Below, piece by piece: positions 9,782 through 18,310 of a DNA stretch of 56,394 nucleotides. Numbering within the stretch: position 1 is the first letter of the stretch; each line of letters begins with the position of its first letter. The notes under the pieces were generated by a model that ran no database searches, was not told where the DNA came from, and worked only from the letters and a program-made list of their open reading frames with translations. Made by a program: the position numbers and the translations under genes. The stretch is from Oscillospiraceae bacterium (GTDB taxonomy: Bacteria; Bacillota; Clostridia; Oscillospirales; Oscillospiraceae), in contig JAFRQP010000033.1 in the NCBI GenBank assembly GCA_017428565.1, forward strand, positions 1-56,394. Direction: 5' to 3'.

Positions 9782-9810
9782 AGCATACACCCGCCCGCCC
9801 CGTTTGTCAA
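9782..9810 (-). promoter_or_regulatory. Promoter of HMA/metal ATPase operon
   Basis: On the minus strand: consensus TTGACA (9805-9810), 17-bp spacer, TATGCT (9782-9787). The inverted-repeat operator lies directly downstream. Confidence 0.75.
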
Positions 9811-9980
9811 GAGGAAATCGCGTCGGCGACGAGAAGGATCCTTCTTTTCTTCATTCCTTCTTTTCTTCATTTCTTCTTTCCTTCTCTGTCCTTGCAGAAT
9901 ATCACTTGAAGCCTTCGCGCGCGGGAGATATAATAGGTAGAATAATATGACGTCAGCGCGGCGAAGGAGGCAGACGAGAG

Positions 9981-11243
9981 ATGAGAGAGAAAACCCGACG
10001 GCGGCTGGCCATGGCGCTGGCTTGTCTGATGCTGGCGGCGCTGCTGGGCGCCTGCGGGCGGCGCGCGCCCAAGGCCAGTTATCGGGTGGTGCTGGCCACG
10101 GATCTGCATTACCTGGCCCCCTCCCTCACCGACCACGGGCCGGTGTTCCGGCGCATGATGGAAAACAGCGACGGCAAGGCCACCGAATACTGCGACGAGA
10201 TCACCGAGGCTTTTCTGGAGCAGGTGCTGGAGCTGCGGCCGGAGGCGCTGATCCTCACCGGGGATCTGAGCTTCAACGGCGAGCGGGAGAGCCACCTGGC
10301 CCTGGCGGAGAAGCTGTCGGCGGTGGAGGCGGCGGGGATCCCGGTGCTGGTGCTGCCGGGGAACCACGACCTGTACCGCAGCCAGACCTATTCTTACTTC
10401 GGGGACAGCGCGGAGCCGGTGCCCAACATTTCCGCCGAGGAGTTCCGGGAGATTTACGCCCCCTTCGGCTTCGACGAGGCCCTGACCGCGGATCCGGATT
10501 CTCTCAGCTACGTCGCCCGGCTCAACGACAGCACCCGGGTGCTGATGCTGGACGCCAACACCCTCCACGACTTCTGCGGCTTCTCCGACGCGACCCTGAC
10601 CTGGGTGGAGGAGCAGCTTCGCCAGGCCCGGGACGCCGGGGAGGCGGTGCTGGTCTGCTGCCACCAGAACCTGTTCCGACACTCTCTGTTCGACATGGGC
10701 TATGTGCTCAACAAAGCCGAGCGGCTCTATACCCTGCTGGAGGACTACGGCGTGCCCCTCTTCCTCAGCGGGCACATGCACATCCAGCACCGGCTGACCC
10801 GGGGCGGCGTCACCGAGATCGCCACCTCCTCCCTGACCATGGGCGCCTGTCAGTACGCCCTGGTGGAGGCGGAGGAGGGGCGGATCCGCTATGAGACCCG
10901 GCGCACCCCGGTCTCCGCCTGGGCCGCGGCCCAAGGGCGGACGGAGGAGGAGCTGCTGGACTTTGAGACCTACGCCGCCGCGTCCATGAACCGGCGCTTC
11001 CGCAGCCAGGCGGAGGAGCAGCTCCGGGCGGCCGGTCTCTCCGGGGCGGAGCTGCAGGAGCTCACGGACTTCGCCTGCGCGCTGAACCTGGCCTATTTCT
11101 CCGGCGATCTGACCGGCATCCCGGCCCTGGACCCGGAGGGGCGGCTGCTCGCGCAGCTGACGGAGAGCGGCGGCTTTCTGGGCTCCTACATCGCCTCCAT
11201 GGGAGAGGAGATCGGCCGGGACCACAGCCGCTGGGAGAGCTGA
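9981..11243 (+). CDS. Metallophosphoesterase lipoprotein
   Basis: Cell-surface calcineurin-type phosphoesterase of 420 residues. A lipobox (LLGAC, Cys about residue 25) anchors it outside the membrane. Metal-binding motifs run in order: ATDLHY (D-x-H), GDLSFNGE, GNHD, CCHQN and SGHMHIQH. The fold resembles cyclic-nucleotide or sphingomyelinase-like phosphodiesterases, but the substrate is unknown. The C-terminal ~130 residues are a helical extension with no metal ligands visible. The ATG at 9981 has a GGAGG box within the preceding 16 nt. A strong hairpin terminator follows the stop. Confidence 0.87.
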   Translation: MREKTRRRLAMALACLMLAALLGACGRRAPKASYRVVLATDLHYLAPSLTDHGPVFRRMMENSDGKATEYCDEITEAFLEQVLELRPEALILTGDLSFNGERESHLALAEKLSAVEAAGIPVLVLPGNHDLYRSQTYSYFGDSAEPVPNISAEEFREIYAPFGFDEALTADPDSLSYVARLNDSTRVLMLDANTLHDFCGFSDATLTWVEEQLRQARDAGEAVLVCCHQNLFRHSLFDMGYVLNKAERLYTLLEDYGVPLFLSGHMHIQHRLTRGGVTEIATSSLTMGACQYALVEAEEGRIRYETRRTPVSAWAAAQGRTEEELLDFETYAAASMNRRFRSQAEEQLRAAGLSGAELQELTDFACALNLAYFSGDLTGIPALDPEGRLLAQLTESGGFLGSYIASMGEEIGRDHSRWES

Positions 11244-11250
11244 GGCTTTC

Positions 11251-11294
11251 GCGGGGAAAAGCGCACAAAAAAGCCCCGGTTTTCCCCGCTTTTT
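11251..11294 (+). terminator. Terminator after the metallophosphoesterase gene
   Basis: A 10-bp stem (11251-11260 with 11280-11289, GCGGGGAAAA/TTTTCCCCGC) is followed by five T. A second smaller hairpin lies about 20 nt further on. Confidence 0.7.
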
Positions 11295-11345
11295 CCGGCC
11301 TCTTTCGGGAAAAAGCCGGAAAAGGGCAAATGCTTTGTTTATTTC

Positions 11346-11374
11346 TTGACGAAATCGAAAAAACGTGATAGAGT
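11346..11374 (+). promoter_or_regulatory. Promoter of the flavin/Rnf-like operon
   Basis: TTGACG (11346-11351), 17-bp spacer, TAGAGT (11369-11374). It sits 66 nt upstream of the duplicated lipoprotein gene, which heads the ApbE-Rnf cluster. Confidence 0.6.
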
Positions 11375-11440
11375 GAACACACCTGCGGGGATCGGGAGAG
11401 GACCCGCCCCGTAGAGAATAACAAAACGGGAGAATACAAA

Positions 11441-12439
11441 ATGAAAAAGATTTTTGCAATCCTGCTGCTCGTCTGCATGGTGCTGTCTCTGGCCGCCTGC
11501 GGCGGAGCAAAGACCGCTGAGTACAAGCTGGGCATGGGCGTGAGCCTGAACATGAACAGCTCCAAGGCCGGCAACGCCCAGGTGGACGCCACCTGTGCCG
11601 TCGTCGTTCTGGACAAGGACGGCAAGATCGTCGCCTGCCGCATCGACGTGGCCCAGAACAAGATGGACGTCACCGACGGCCAGGTCGACACCGGCAAGAC
11701 CTTCCTGACCAAGGTTGAGCTGGGCGACGACTACAACATGGTCAAGTACTCCGACGCCACCCACGAGTGGTACGAGCAGGCCGCTGCTTTCGAGCAGTAC
11801 TGCATCGGCAAGACCGCTGACGAGATCGCCAACATGGAGACCGTCGTGAACGAAGAGGGCCACACCGTCACTACCGACGAGACTCTGTACGCCTCCTGCT
11901 CCATCTCCATCGGCGACTTCCAGGACGCTGTCGTGAAGGCCTGCAACGACGATCAGGCTGCCACCTTCACCTCCGACGGCACCTTCACCCTTGGCCTGGC
12001 CATCAACTCCACCGCCGCTGAGTCCACCGCCGCCACCGCCGAGGAGGAAGGCGTTGTGAAGATGTACAGCGAGTTCGGCGCCGTGGTGCTGGACAAGGAC
12101 GGCAAGATCCTGGCCGCTCTGACCGACGCCACCCAGCCCCAGATCAAGATTGACGCCGCCGGCGAGATCGGTGACAAGACCTTCAAGGGCACCAAGCGCG
12201 AGCTGAAGGAAGGCTACAACATGGTCGCCTACTCCGACGCCACTCTGGAGTGGTACCAGCAGGCCAAGAACTTCACCGACTACTGCGTGGGCAAGACCGC
12301 CGCTGATCTGCGCGCCACCGAGACCAAGGAAGACGGCGGGCATACCGTCTTCGCGGACGAGACCCTGTATGCCTCCTGCTCCATCAGTGTGCAGGGCATG
12401 ATCGACGTCGTCGCCAAGGCTTGCGACAACGCCAAGTAA
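11441..12439 (+). CDS. Duplicated-domain lipoprotein at the head of the ApbE-Rnf cluster
   Basis: Secreted lipoprotein of 332 residues (lipobox LSLAAC, Cys about residue 20) made of two ~145-residue copies of one domain. Each copy contains VVLDKDGKI, then YNMVxYSDATxEWYxQA, then YCxGKTA, and ends DETLYASCSIS followed by a DAV/DVV-x-KAC helix. I do not recognise a named family with certainty. The C-terminal ASCSIS...DAVVKA stretch resembles the SGATxTS...AV flavinylation segment of FMN-bind domains with Ser in the Thr position, which together with the ApbE gene downstream suggests an extracytosolic redox carrier (inference). Two conserved Cys per copy could form a disulfide. A GC-rich hairpin follows the stop. 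Confidence 0.72.
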   Translation: MKKIFAILLLVCMVLSLAACGGAKTAEYKLGMGVSLNMNSSKAGNAQVDATCAVVVLDKDGKIVACRIDVAQNKMDVTDGQVDTGKTFLTKVELGDDYNMVKYSDATHEWYEQAAAFEQYCIGKTADEIANMETVVNEEGHTVTTDETLYASCSISIGDFQDAVVKACNDDQAATFTSDGTFTLGLAINSTAAESTAATAEEEGVVKMYSEFGAVVLDKDGKILAALTDATQPQIKIDAAGEIGDKTFKGTKRELKEGYNMVAYSDATLEWYQQAKNFTDYCVGKTAADLRATETKEDGGHTVFADETLYASCSISVQGMIDVVAKACDNAK

Positions 12440-12453
12440 GAAACAACATGCAA

Positions 12454-12482
12454 GCGCCGGGAGAGCTGCGCTTTCCCGGCGC
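12454..12482 (+). terminator. Intercistronic hairpin between lipoprotein and apbE
   Basis: A 9-bp perfect GC-rich stem (12454-12462 with 12474-12482) without a T-tract. It could stabilise the upstream mRNA or attenuate transcription, so the lipoprotein would be made in excess over ApbE and Rnf. Confidence 0.5.
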
Positions 12483-12510
12483 AATTCATCATTCATAGGA
12501 GATGAACGCT

Positions 12511-13584
12511 TTGCGGCCCATGAAACGGATCAGCGCGCTGTTCCTGCTGCTTGCGCTGCTGCCGCTTGCCGCCTGCTCCGCCGCGGAGAAGGCGCCTCAG
12601 CCGGCAGAGCCGAAGGGAATGGTGTATTACACCTATTTCGACACGGTCTCCTATGTCTATGACTACACGGGAGATTCGGCAGAACGGTTTGAGGATCGTT
12701 CTGCCGAAGTTTCGTCTATCCTGCTGAAATACCACCAGCTCTTTGACATTTACCATGAGTACAGCGGCATCGTGAACCTCTGCACCCTGAACAAAAACGC
12801 CGGGGGCGAGCCGCTGGAGGCGGATCCGGAGCTGATCGCCTTCCTGCTCTACGCCAAGGAGATGTACGAGCTCACAAACGGCGAGATGAACGTGATGCTG
12901 GGGGCGGTGCTGCGCCTGTGGCACGAGTGCCGGGAGGCTGCCGGCGAAGACCCGGAGAATGCCTCCATCCCGGACGAGAGTGCCCTGCGGGAGGCCGCGC
13001 GGCACACGGACATCGCGCTGCTGGAGATCGACGAGGAGAAGGGCACCGTCCGCATCGCGGACCCGGACGCCTCCATCGACGTGGGGGCCCTGGGCAAGGG
13101 CTACGCCACCGAGCGGGCGGCGGAATATCTGGAGTCCGTAGGGGCGGAGGGCTATGTGCTGAACATCGGCGGCAACATCCGCTGCATCGGCGACCGGCCG
13201 GACAAGTCCGGCTGGGCCACCGCCATCCGCAATCCGGACCAGGCGGCGGAGAGCTACTCCTGCCGCATCCGCATCCGGGATTGCTCCTGTGTGACCTCCG
13301 GCGTGTATGAGCGCTATTTTACGGTGGACGGCGTGCGCTACCACCACATCATCGACCGGGACACCCTGTTCCCGGCGGACTACTACCTGTCCCTGACCGT
13401 GATCACCCGGGACAGCGCCCTGGCGGACACCCTTTCGACGGCGCTGTTCTGCATGCCCTGGGAAGAGGGCGCAAGCCTTGTGGAATCTCTCGGCGGCGTG
13501 GAGGCGCTGTGGATCTTCCCCGACGGAAGTGAGCGCAGCACCCCCGGCTTTGCCGATTTGATCGAAGAAGAACCTGAATCTTAG
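12511..13584 (+). CDS. apbE: ApbE-type FAD:protein FMN transferase
   Basis: Extracytosolic lipoprotein enzyme that transfers FMN from FAD to Thr/Ser of target proteins. Signal peptide with lipobox (PLAAC). ApbE signatures include FDTVSYVYDYTG near the N-terminus, DVGALGKGYATERA, LNIGGNIRCIG and the C-terminal HHIIDRDT segment and DTLSTALF. It lies directly before rnfC, so RnfD and RnfG with their GAT motifs are the likely targets. Start choice: ATG 12502 directly abuts the AGGAG box (no spacer) and ATG 12520 is 18 nt away. TTG 12511 lies 9 nt from it, so I prefer TTG; this is uncertain. Confidence 0.88.
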   Translation: MRPMKRISALFLLLALLPLAACSAAEKAPQPAEPKGMVYYTYFDTVSYVYDYTGDSAERFEDRSAEVSSILLKYHQLFDIYHEYSGIVNLCTLNKNAGGEPLEADPELIAFLLYAKEMYELTNGEMNVMLGAVLRLWHECREAAGEDPENASIPDESALREAARHTDIALLEIDEEKGTVRIADPDASIDVGALGKGYATERAAEYLESVGAEGYVLNIGGNIRCIGDRPDKSGWATAIRNPDQAAESYSCRIRIRDCSCVTSGVYERYFTVDGVRYHHIIDRDTLFPADYYLSLTVITRDSALADTLSTALFCMPWEEGASLVESLGGVEALWIFPDGSERSTPGFADLIEEEPES

Positions 13585-13641
13585 TCCGTTGCGAAATGCT
13601 TTTCGCAATGGAATATCATCCTGAGGAGGCGGGAGAATTCA

Positions 13642-14988
13642 ATGTTTAAGAAAAGTATCTCGAGCCTGAAGCTACCCCATTTGAAGGGCACGGCGGGCCT
13701 GGCCCCCGTGCGTATCCCCCAGCCCAAGGAAGTCCTGCTGCCGGTTTCTCCCATGAACTCCCACTCCGCCGTCAACGCGGAGCCGGTGGTGGAGGTAGGC
13801 CAGCATGTGACGGTGGGCCAGCTCATCGCCAAGGAGAAGGATCGCGGCAGCTCCAACATCCACGCTTCCGTCTCCGGCACGGTGAAAGCCATCGAGCCCT
13901 ATGTGGCCGGCGGGCGGAAGGCCATCGCCATCCGCATCGAGAGCGACGGCAAGATGGAAAAATGCCCCGACCTGAAGATCCCCCATCCCACCAATCTGGA
14001 CGAATTCTTGGCGTGCATCCGGGACAGCGGCGCGGTGGGTCTGGGCGGCGCGGCGTACCCCGTGTGGGCCAAGCTCTCCGCCGCGCAGAAGAGCCACATC
14101 AGCACCGTGCTCATTAACGGCGCCGAGTGCGAGCCCTATATCACCTGCGACCACCGGGTCATGCTGGAGCACGGCGATCTGATCCAGAAGGGCATCGAGC
14201 TCATGAAGCAGTTCATGGGCAGCGAGGAGTATATCATCGGCATCGAGAAGAATAAGCCCGACGCCATTGAAGCTCTGACCGAGCGCTTCAAGGACGACCC
14301 CGCGGTGAAGATCCTGCCGCTGAGCAGCGTCTATCCCCAGGGCGCCAAGCAGGTGCTGCTGTACAACGCCACCGGCAAGGTGGTGGAGAAGGGCCAGCGT
14401 ATGGCGAGCCTGGGCGTGGTCATCATCAACGTCTACTCCCTGGTGAAGATGGCGGAGTATTTCGTCACCGGCATGCCCATGGTGGAGCGCATCCTCACCG
14501 TAGAGGGCTCTGCCGTGAAGGAGCCCAAGAACCTGATCGCCCCCATCGGCGTCACGGTGCGGGAGCTGGTGGAGGCCTGCGGCGGTCTGAAGGAAGAGCC
14601 CGGCAAGATCCTCTTCGGCGGCGCCATGATGGGCAAGACCCAGGAATCCCTGGACAACGTGATCCTGAAGGCCACCAACGCCGTGGTGATTATGAACCGG
14701 AAGGACACGGAAAAGACCGCCGCCTCCCCCTGCATCCACTGCGGGCGCTGCGTGTCGGTCTGCCCCCTGGGTCTGAATCCCACCGCCTTCTCCCGGGCCA
14801 TGGAGCTGCCCGAGGGAGAGGAGGAGCTCCGCGCCGCCATTCTGCAGCGGGAGCAGGTCAAGGTCTGCATGGAGTGCGGCTGCTGCAGCTACGTCTGCCC
14901 GGCCCACCGCCCCCTGGCGGAGACCAACACCGCCGCCATCGGCTGGATCCGCAACTGGGAAAAAGCGCATAAGGAAGGAGGACGCTGA
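13642..14988 (+). CDS. rnfC: RnfC-like electron transport complex subunit
   Basis: Peripheral cytosolic subunit of an Rnf-type complex, 448 residues. The NADH/FMN-binding region (VGLGGAAYPVWAKL ... INGAECEPYITCDH) is well conserved. Two [4Fe-4S] motifs follow: CIHCGRCVSVCP and CMECGCCSYVCP, each in normal CxxCxxCxxxCP spacing. A biotinyl-lipoyl-like segment (GQHVTVGQLIAKEKD) precedes them. A GGAGG box lies upstream of ATG 13642. It is first of the rnfCDGEA run and the only Fe-S subunit recognisable in this cluster, since no rnfB follows. Confidence 0.94.
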   Translation: MFKKSISSLKLPHLKGTAGLAPVRIPQPKEVLLPVSPMNSHSAVNAEPVVEVGQHVTVGQLIAKEKDRGSSNIHASVSGTVKAIEPYVAGGRKAIAIRIESDGKMEKCPDLKIPHPTNLDEFLACIRDSGAVGLGGAAYPVWAKLSAAQKSHISTVLINGAECEPYITCDHRVMLEHGDLIQKGIELMKQFMGSEEYIIGIEKNKPDAIEALTERFKDDPAVKILPLSSVYPQGAKQVLLYNATGKVVEKGQRMASLGVVIINVYSLVKMAEYFVTGMPMVERILTVEGSAVKEPKNLIAPIGVTVRELVEACGGLKEEPGKILFGGAMMGKTQESLDNVILKATNAVVIMNRKDTEKTAASPCIHCGRCVSVCPLGLNPTAFSRAMELPEGEEELRAAILQREQVKVCMECGCCSYVCPAHRPLAETNTAAIGWIRNWEKAHKEGGR

Positions 14989-14991
14989 GCC

Positions 14992-15918
14992 ATGGAAAAA
15001 CCCATCATGTCTTCCGGTCCCCATATCCACAGCCACGCCAGCAGCAGACGCATCATGCTGGACGTGATCATCGCCCTGCTGCCCGCCGCCATTGCCGGCG
15101 TGGTCCTCTTCGGGCTTCCCGCCCTGTGGCTCATCGTGACCTGCGTGGCCGCCGCGGTGATCTCCGAGTACCTGTTCAATCTGATCGCCAAGCGGAAGCA
15201 GTCTGTGGGCGACCTGAGCGCCGTGGTCACGGGCCTTCTCCTGGCCCTGAACCTGAGCACGGCCGTCCCCCTCTGGCAGGCGGCCCTGGGCAGCGTCTTC
15301 GCCATCGTGCTGGTGAAATGCGCCTTCGGCGGCATCGGCCACAACATCGCCAACCCCGCCATCGCCGCCCGCGTCTTCCTGCTGCTGAGCTTCGGCTCTC
15401 TCACCGCCGGCTTCCCCGCCCCCCGCGGCGTGGACGCCTTCTCCGGCGCCACTCCCCTGGCTCTCCTGGCCGAGGGCAATACCGGGGAGCTGCCGAGCCT
15501 GCTGCAGATGTTCCTGGGCCAGCGCGGCGGCGCCATCGGCGAGACCTGCATCCTGGCCCTGCTGATCGGCTTTGCCTACCTGCTGATCCGCAAGGTCATC
15601 TCCTGGCAGACGCCGGTGATCTTCATGGGCACCGTCTTCGTCCTCAGCCTGGTCTTCGGCGGCTTCACCGTCGCCGTGTACGAGCTGCTGGCCGGCGGTC
15701 TGGTGCTGGGTGCCGTGTTCATGGCCACCGACTACAGCACCACTCCCATCACCGCCCGCGCCCGGATGCTCTTCGCCCTGGGCTGCGGCCTGATCACCTT
15801 CGTCATCCGCTGGTTCTTCACCCTGCCCGAGGGCGTGTCCTACTCCATCCTGTGCATGAACCTGATGGTTCCCTGGCTGGAGAGATGGACCCGCAGAAAG
15901 CCGCTGGGAGGTGTCTGA
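14992..15918 (+). CDS. rnfD: RnfD-like membrane subunit
   Basis: Integral membrane subunit of 308 residues with about nine hydrophobic helices, NqrB/RnfD family. The covalent FMN site is visible as DAFSGATPLALL (Thr of SGAT). The early GPHIHSH segment and GGIGHNIANPAIAARVFLL match the family. It begins 3 nt after the rnfC stop with AAGGAGG upstream. The preserved SGAT motif argues that this is an active flavoprotein despite the changes in RnfA and RnfE. Confidence 0.93.
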   Translation: MEKPIMSSGPHIHSHASSRRIMLDVIIALLPAAIAGVVLFGLPALWLIVTCVAAAVISEYLFNLIAKRKQSVGDLSAVVTGLLLALNLSTAVPLWQAALGSVFAIVLVKCAFGGIGHNIANPAIAARVFLLLSFGSLTAGFPAPRGVDAFSGATPLALLAEGNTGELPSLLQMFLGQRGGAIGETCILALLIGFAYLLIRKVISWQTPVIFMGTVFVLSLVFGGFTVAVYELLAGGLVLGAVFMATDYSTTPITARARMLFALGCGLITFVIRWFFTLPEGVSYSILCMNLMVPWLERWTRRKPLGGV

Positions 15919-15919
15919 T

Positions 15920-17164
15920 ATGAAGAATAACGCATGGAAATCCATCCTGTGCCTGGTGCTGCTGACGGCAGTGCTGGCGGTGGCGCTTTTCGGCGTCAAC
16001 GCCCTGACCGACCCCATCGTCCAGGCCCGGAAGGGGACCCCCCTCTTTGACCGCAGCGCCCCGGAGAGCGCCGAGATCTCCGTCAGCGCCGATTCGGTAC
16101 AGAGCGTGTACCGCAACGACGCCGAGCAGACCTACACCCTGAAGCTCACCACCGCCCCCGGCTGGCAGTCCTCCATGGGGGTGACCCTGGTGGTGGACTA
16201 CGAGGGCCGCATCGTGTCTCTCACGGTGGACGACCCCGGCGCCGAGACCAAGATGGGCGACCTGGATCAGGCGGACTTCCTGCCCAGCTTCGTGGGCCAG
16301 GATTCCACGCTGGCCGCCGTGGAGCTGGTGGGCGGCGCCACCCTGTCCTCCAAGGCCATCCGCGACGCGGTGACCGACGGCTTCAACACCCTGATCGAAA
16401 ACGGCCTCATCGCCGAGGCTCAGAAGAGCGACGAGCAGCTCCTCAAGGAGCTGGCGCCCATCGCCTTCTCCGGCGCGGCCAACGCCTCCCGCGTCCTCCA
16501 GGGCAGGGAGCTGCAGGGCTCCGGCAGCGCAAGCTCCGGCTTCGCGGCCGAAAACGGCAGCGGCTGCTTCTGGTACGTGGAGCAGAACGGCGAAAAGCTG
16601 CTGGCCGTGTACAGCCAGGTGGGCGGCGTCTCCGTCTTCAACGCCGAGAGCGAAGAGGTGACCGCTTCCGCGGATCCCGCGCTGATCGCGGAGGTCGCGG
16701 CGCTCAGCACCGCCGCCATCGGCGAGCGGAACACCGAGCTGCCCGGCCCGCTCTCCAAGCTGCTGCCCGAGGGCGCCGAGGCCCAGCCCGCGGACATCCC
16801 GGGACTGACCAACTGCGTCGTGGGCGCCTGGACCGTGGAGACCGGGGAGGGCACGCTCTTCGCCTTCCACGCCCGTCCCTACGGCTACGGCAACGAGCCC
16901 ATGGACTTCTACTATGTGCTGGACGAGGCCGGCGCCATCAGCGCCATGCGGGTGAAGGCCATCTTCATCGAAGAGGACTACTTCCCCAACCTCCCGCAGC
17001 TGGACAAGGCCGCCTATCAGGACGGCTTCCTGGGTCTGACCGCCGACAGCTATGACGGCGAGCCCGCCCAGATCGCCGGCGCGACCATCAGCTCCGACGC
17101 GGCGGACACCGCGGCAAAAGACGTGTTTGAGGCCTTTTGGCTTCTGACGGAAAGCAGAGGGTGA
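15920..17164 (+). CDS. rnfG: RnfG-like protein with two FMN-binding domains
   Basis: Single-pass membrane-anchored protein of 414 residues, about twice the usual RnfG length. After an N-terminal helix (~9-28) come two FMN-bind domains. The first carries VGGATLSSKAIRDAV, the second IAGATISSDAADTAA, each with the Thr that ApbE enzymes flavinylate. A low-complexity linker (QGSGSASSGFAAENGSG) lies between. It could carry two covalent FMN groups on the outer face (inference). The ATG at 15920 has GGGAGG 8 nt upstream and follows the rnfD stop by 1 nt; a GTG three codons earlier is less likely. Confidence 0.88.
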   Translation: MKNNAWKSILCLVLLTAVLAVALFGVNALTDPIVQARKGTPLFDRSAPESAEISVSADSVQSVYRNDAEQTYTLKLTTAPGWQSSMGVTLVVDYEGRIVSLTVDDPGAETKMGDLDQADFLPSFVGQDSTLAAVELVGGATLSSKAIRDAVTDGFNTLIENGLIAEAQKSDEQLLKELAPIAFSGAANASRVLQGRELQGSGSASSGFAAENGSGCFWYVEQNGEKLLAVYSQVGGVSVFNAESEEVTASADPALIAEVAALSTAAIGERNTELPGPLSKLLPEGAEAQPADIPGLTNCVVGAWTVETGEGTLFAFHARPYGYGNEPMDFYYVLDEAGAISAMRVKAIFIEEDYFPNLPQLDKAAYQDGFLGLTADSYDGEPAQIAGATISSDAADTAAKDVFEAFWLLTESRG

Positions 17165-17168
17165 GCAT

Positions 17169-17777
17169 ATGAATAAGAAACTGATCTGCCATCCCGTGAC
17201 CCTGCTGTTTCTGGGTGTGATCCCCGCCCTGGCCTCCAGCGCCACGCTGCTGGACGCCCTGGGCATGGGCCTTGCGGCGCTGTGCGTGCTGCTCTGCTCC
17301 ACCTTGGTGCTGAGCCTGCTGCGCGGGCAGCTCTCTCCCGCGGCCCGCTTCGCCGCGGCGCTCATCACCGTGGCGGCCTTCGCCGCCATGGCGCAGCTGC
17401 TGCTGCGGGCCTTCCTGCCCCGCGCCGTTGACATGCTGGGCTACTACGCCGCGATCCTGGCGGCGGAGCTGCTGGTCTTCGGCCGGGAGGAGAAGACGGG
17501 CGCCGCTCTTGCCCACGCTCTCTGGAGCGGGCTGTGCTTCCTGGCTTTTCTGCTGGTGCTCGGCGCTCTGCGGGAGCTCTTCGGCTCCGCCAGCATCGCC
17601 GGCGCCCCCGTTGCCCTGCTGAAAACCTGCACCATCCCCCTGCTGAGCAAGACTTCCGGCGGCTTTTTCCTGTTCGCCATCCTGCTGGCTGTGGTCAATA
17701 AGCTCTTCCCCGGACAGGAGAAGGCCGCGGACCTGGCCCCGGCGGACGCGCTGCCGGAAGCGGAAAAGGAGGCCTGA
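17169..17777 (+). CDS. rnfE: RnfE-like membrane subunit lacking the [2Fe-2S] cysteines
   Basis: Membrane protein of 202 residues with about six helices, aligning along its length to RnfE/NqrD (DALGMGLA, LVLGALRELFG). In canonical RnfE two cysteines in LGLCP and TNC bind an intramembrane [2Fe-2S] cluster shared with RnfA. Here the first motif reads LGVIP and the second position reads AAELLVFG, so Cys is replaced by Ile and Glu. Other cysteines (ALCVLLC, SGLCF) are not at these positions. The frame is intact and the gene is not a pseudogene. Starts 4 nt after rnfG. Confidence 0.87.
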   Translation: MNKKLICHPVTLLFLGVIPALASSATLLDALGMGLAALCVLLCSTLVLSLLRGQLSPAARFAAALITVAAFAAMAQLLLRAFLPRAVDMLGYYAAILAAELLVFGREEKTGAALAHALWSGLCFLAFLLVLGALRELFGSASIAGAPVALLKTCTIPLLSKTSGGFFLFAILLAVVNKLFPGQEKAADLAPADALPEAEKEA

Positions 17778-17779
17778 GC

Positions 17780-18310
17780 ATGAAAGACATGATTCTGCTG
17801 ATCCTGGGCCTGGCCCTGGTGGACCTCTATGCCCTGAAGGGCTTCCTGGGCCGCTCTCCCCTGCTGGGCCAGGACAAGCCCAGCCGCAAGCTGCTGGCTC
17901 TGGGTCTGGCCGTCGCCGTCGTGACGCTGCTGGACAGCCTGCTGCTGGCGCTGCTGCGCTTCATCCCCGCGTATCTCACGGTGCTGGCCGGCGTGGTGCT
18001 GGCCCTGGCGCTGACTTGGCTGCTGTCCTTCGTCTGCCGCAAGCCTCTGGGCGTCTGGCTGCCGGTCATCGCCCTGGCCGCCGCCGCCATCGCCCTGCTG
18101 AATCTGACCCGTCTGGAGACGGACGGGCTGCTGCCCGCGCTGCTCTGGGCTCTGGGCTACGGTCTGGGCTTCCTGGGCGCCCTCTTCCTGCTGGAGGGCA
18201 TCCAGCGCCGGCTTGAGCCGGAGCATATGCCCAAGGCCTTCCGGGGTCTGCCCATCCAGCTGCTGGCTGCCGGGCTCCTGGCCATGGCGCTGACGGCCTT
18301 CCCCATCTGA
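17780..18310 (+). CDS. rnfA: RnfA-like membrane subunit lacking the [2Fe-2S] cysteines
   Basis: Membrane protein of 176 residues with six helices, RnfA/NqrE family (PKAFRGLPIQLLAAGLLAMA near the end matches [20 protein letters not shown] of characterised RnfA). The motif that normally reads FLGLCP here reads FLGRSP, and the TTNCAVLGVALLN region reads ALAAAAIALLN, so both ligand cysteines are lost. Length is slightly below the usual ~190. It starts 2 nt after rnfE. Its stop overlaps the next start (TGATG). No rnfB follows. Confidence 0.86.
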   Translation: MKDMILLILGLALVDLYALKGFLGRSPLLGQDKPSRKLLALGLAVAVVTLLDSLLLALLRFIPAYLTVLAGVVLALALTWLLSFVCRKPLGVWLPVIALAAAAIALLNLTRLETDGLLPALLWALGYGLGFLGALFLLEGIQRRLEPEHMPKAFRGLPIQLLAAGLLAMALTAFPI

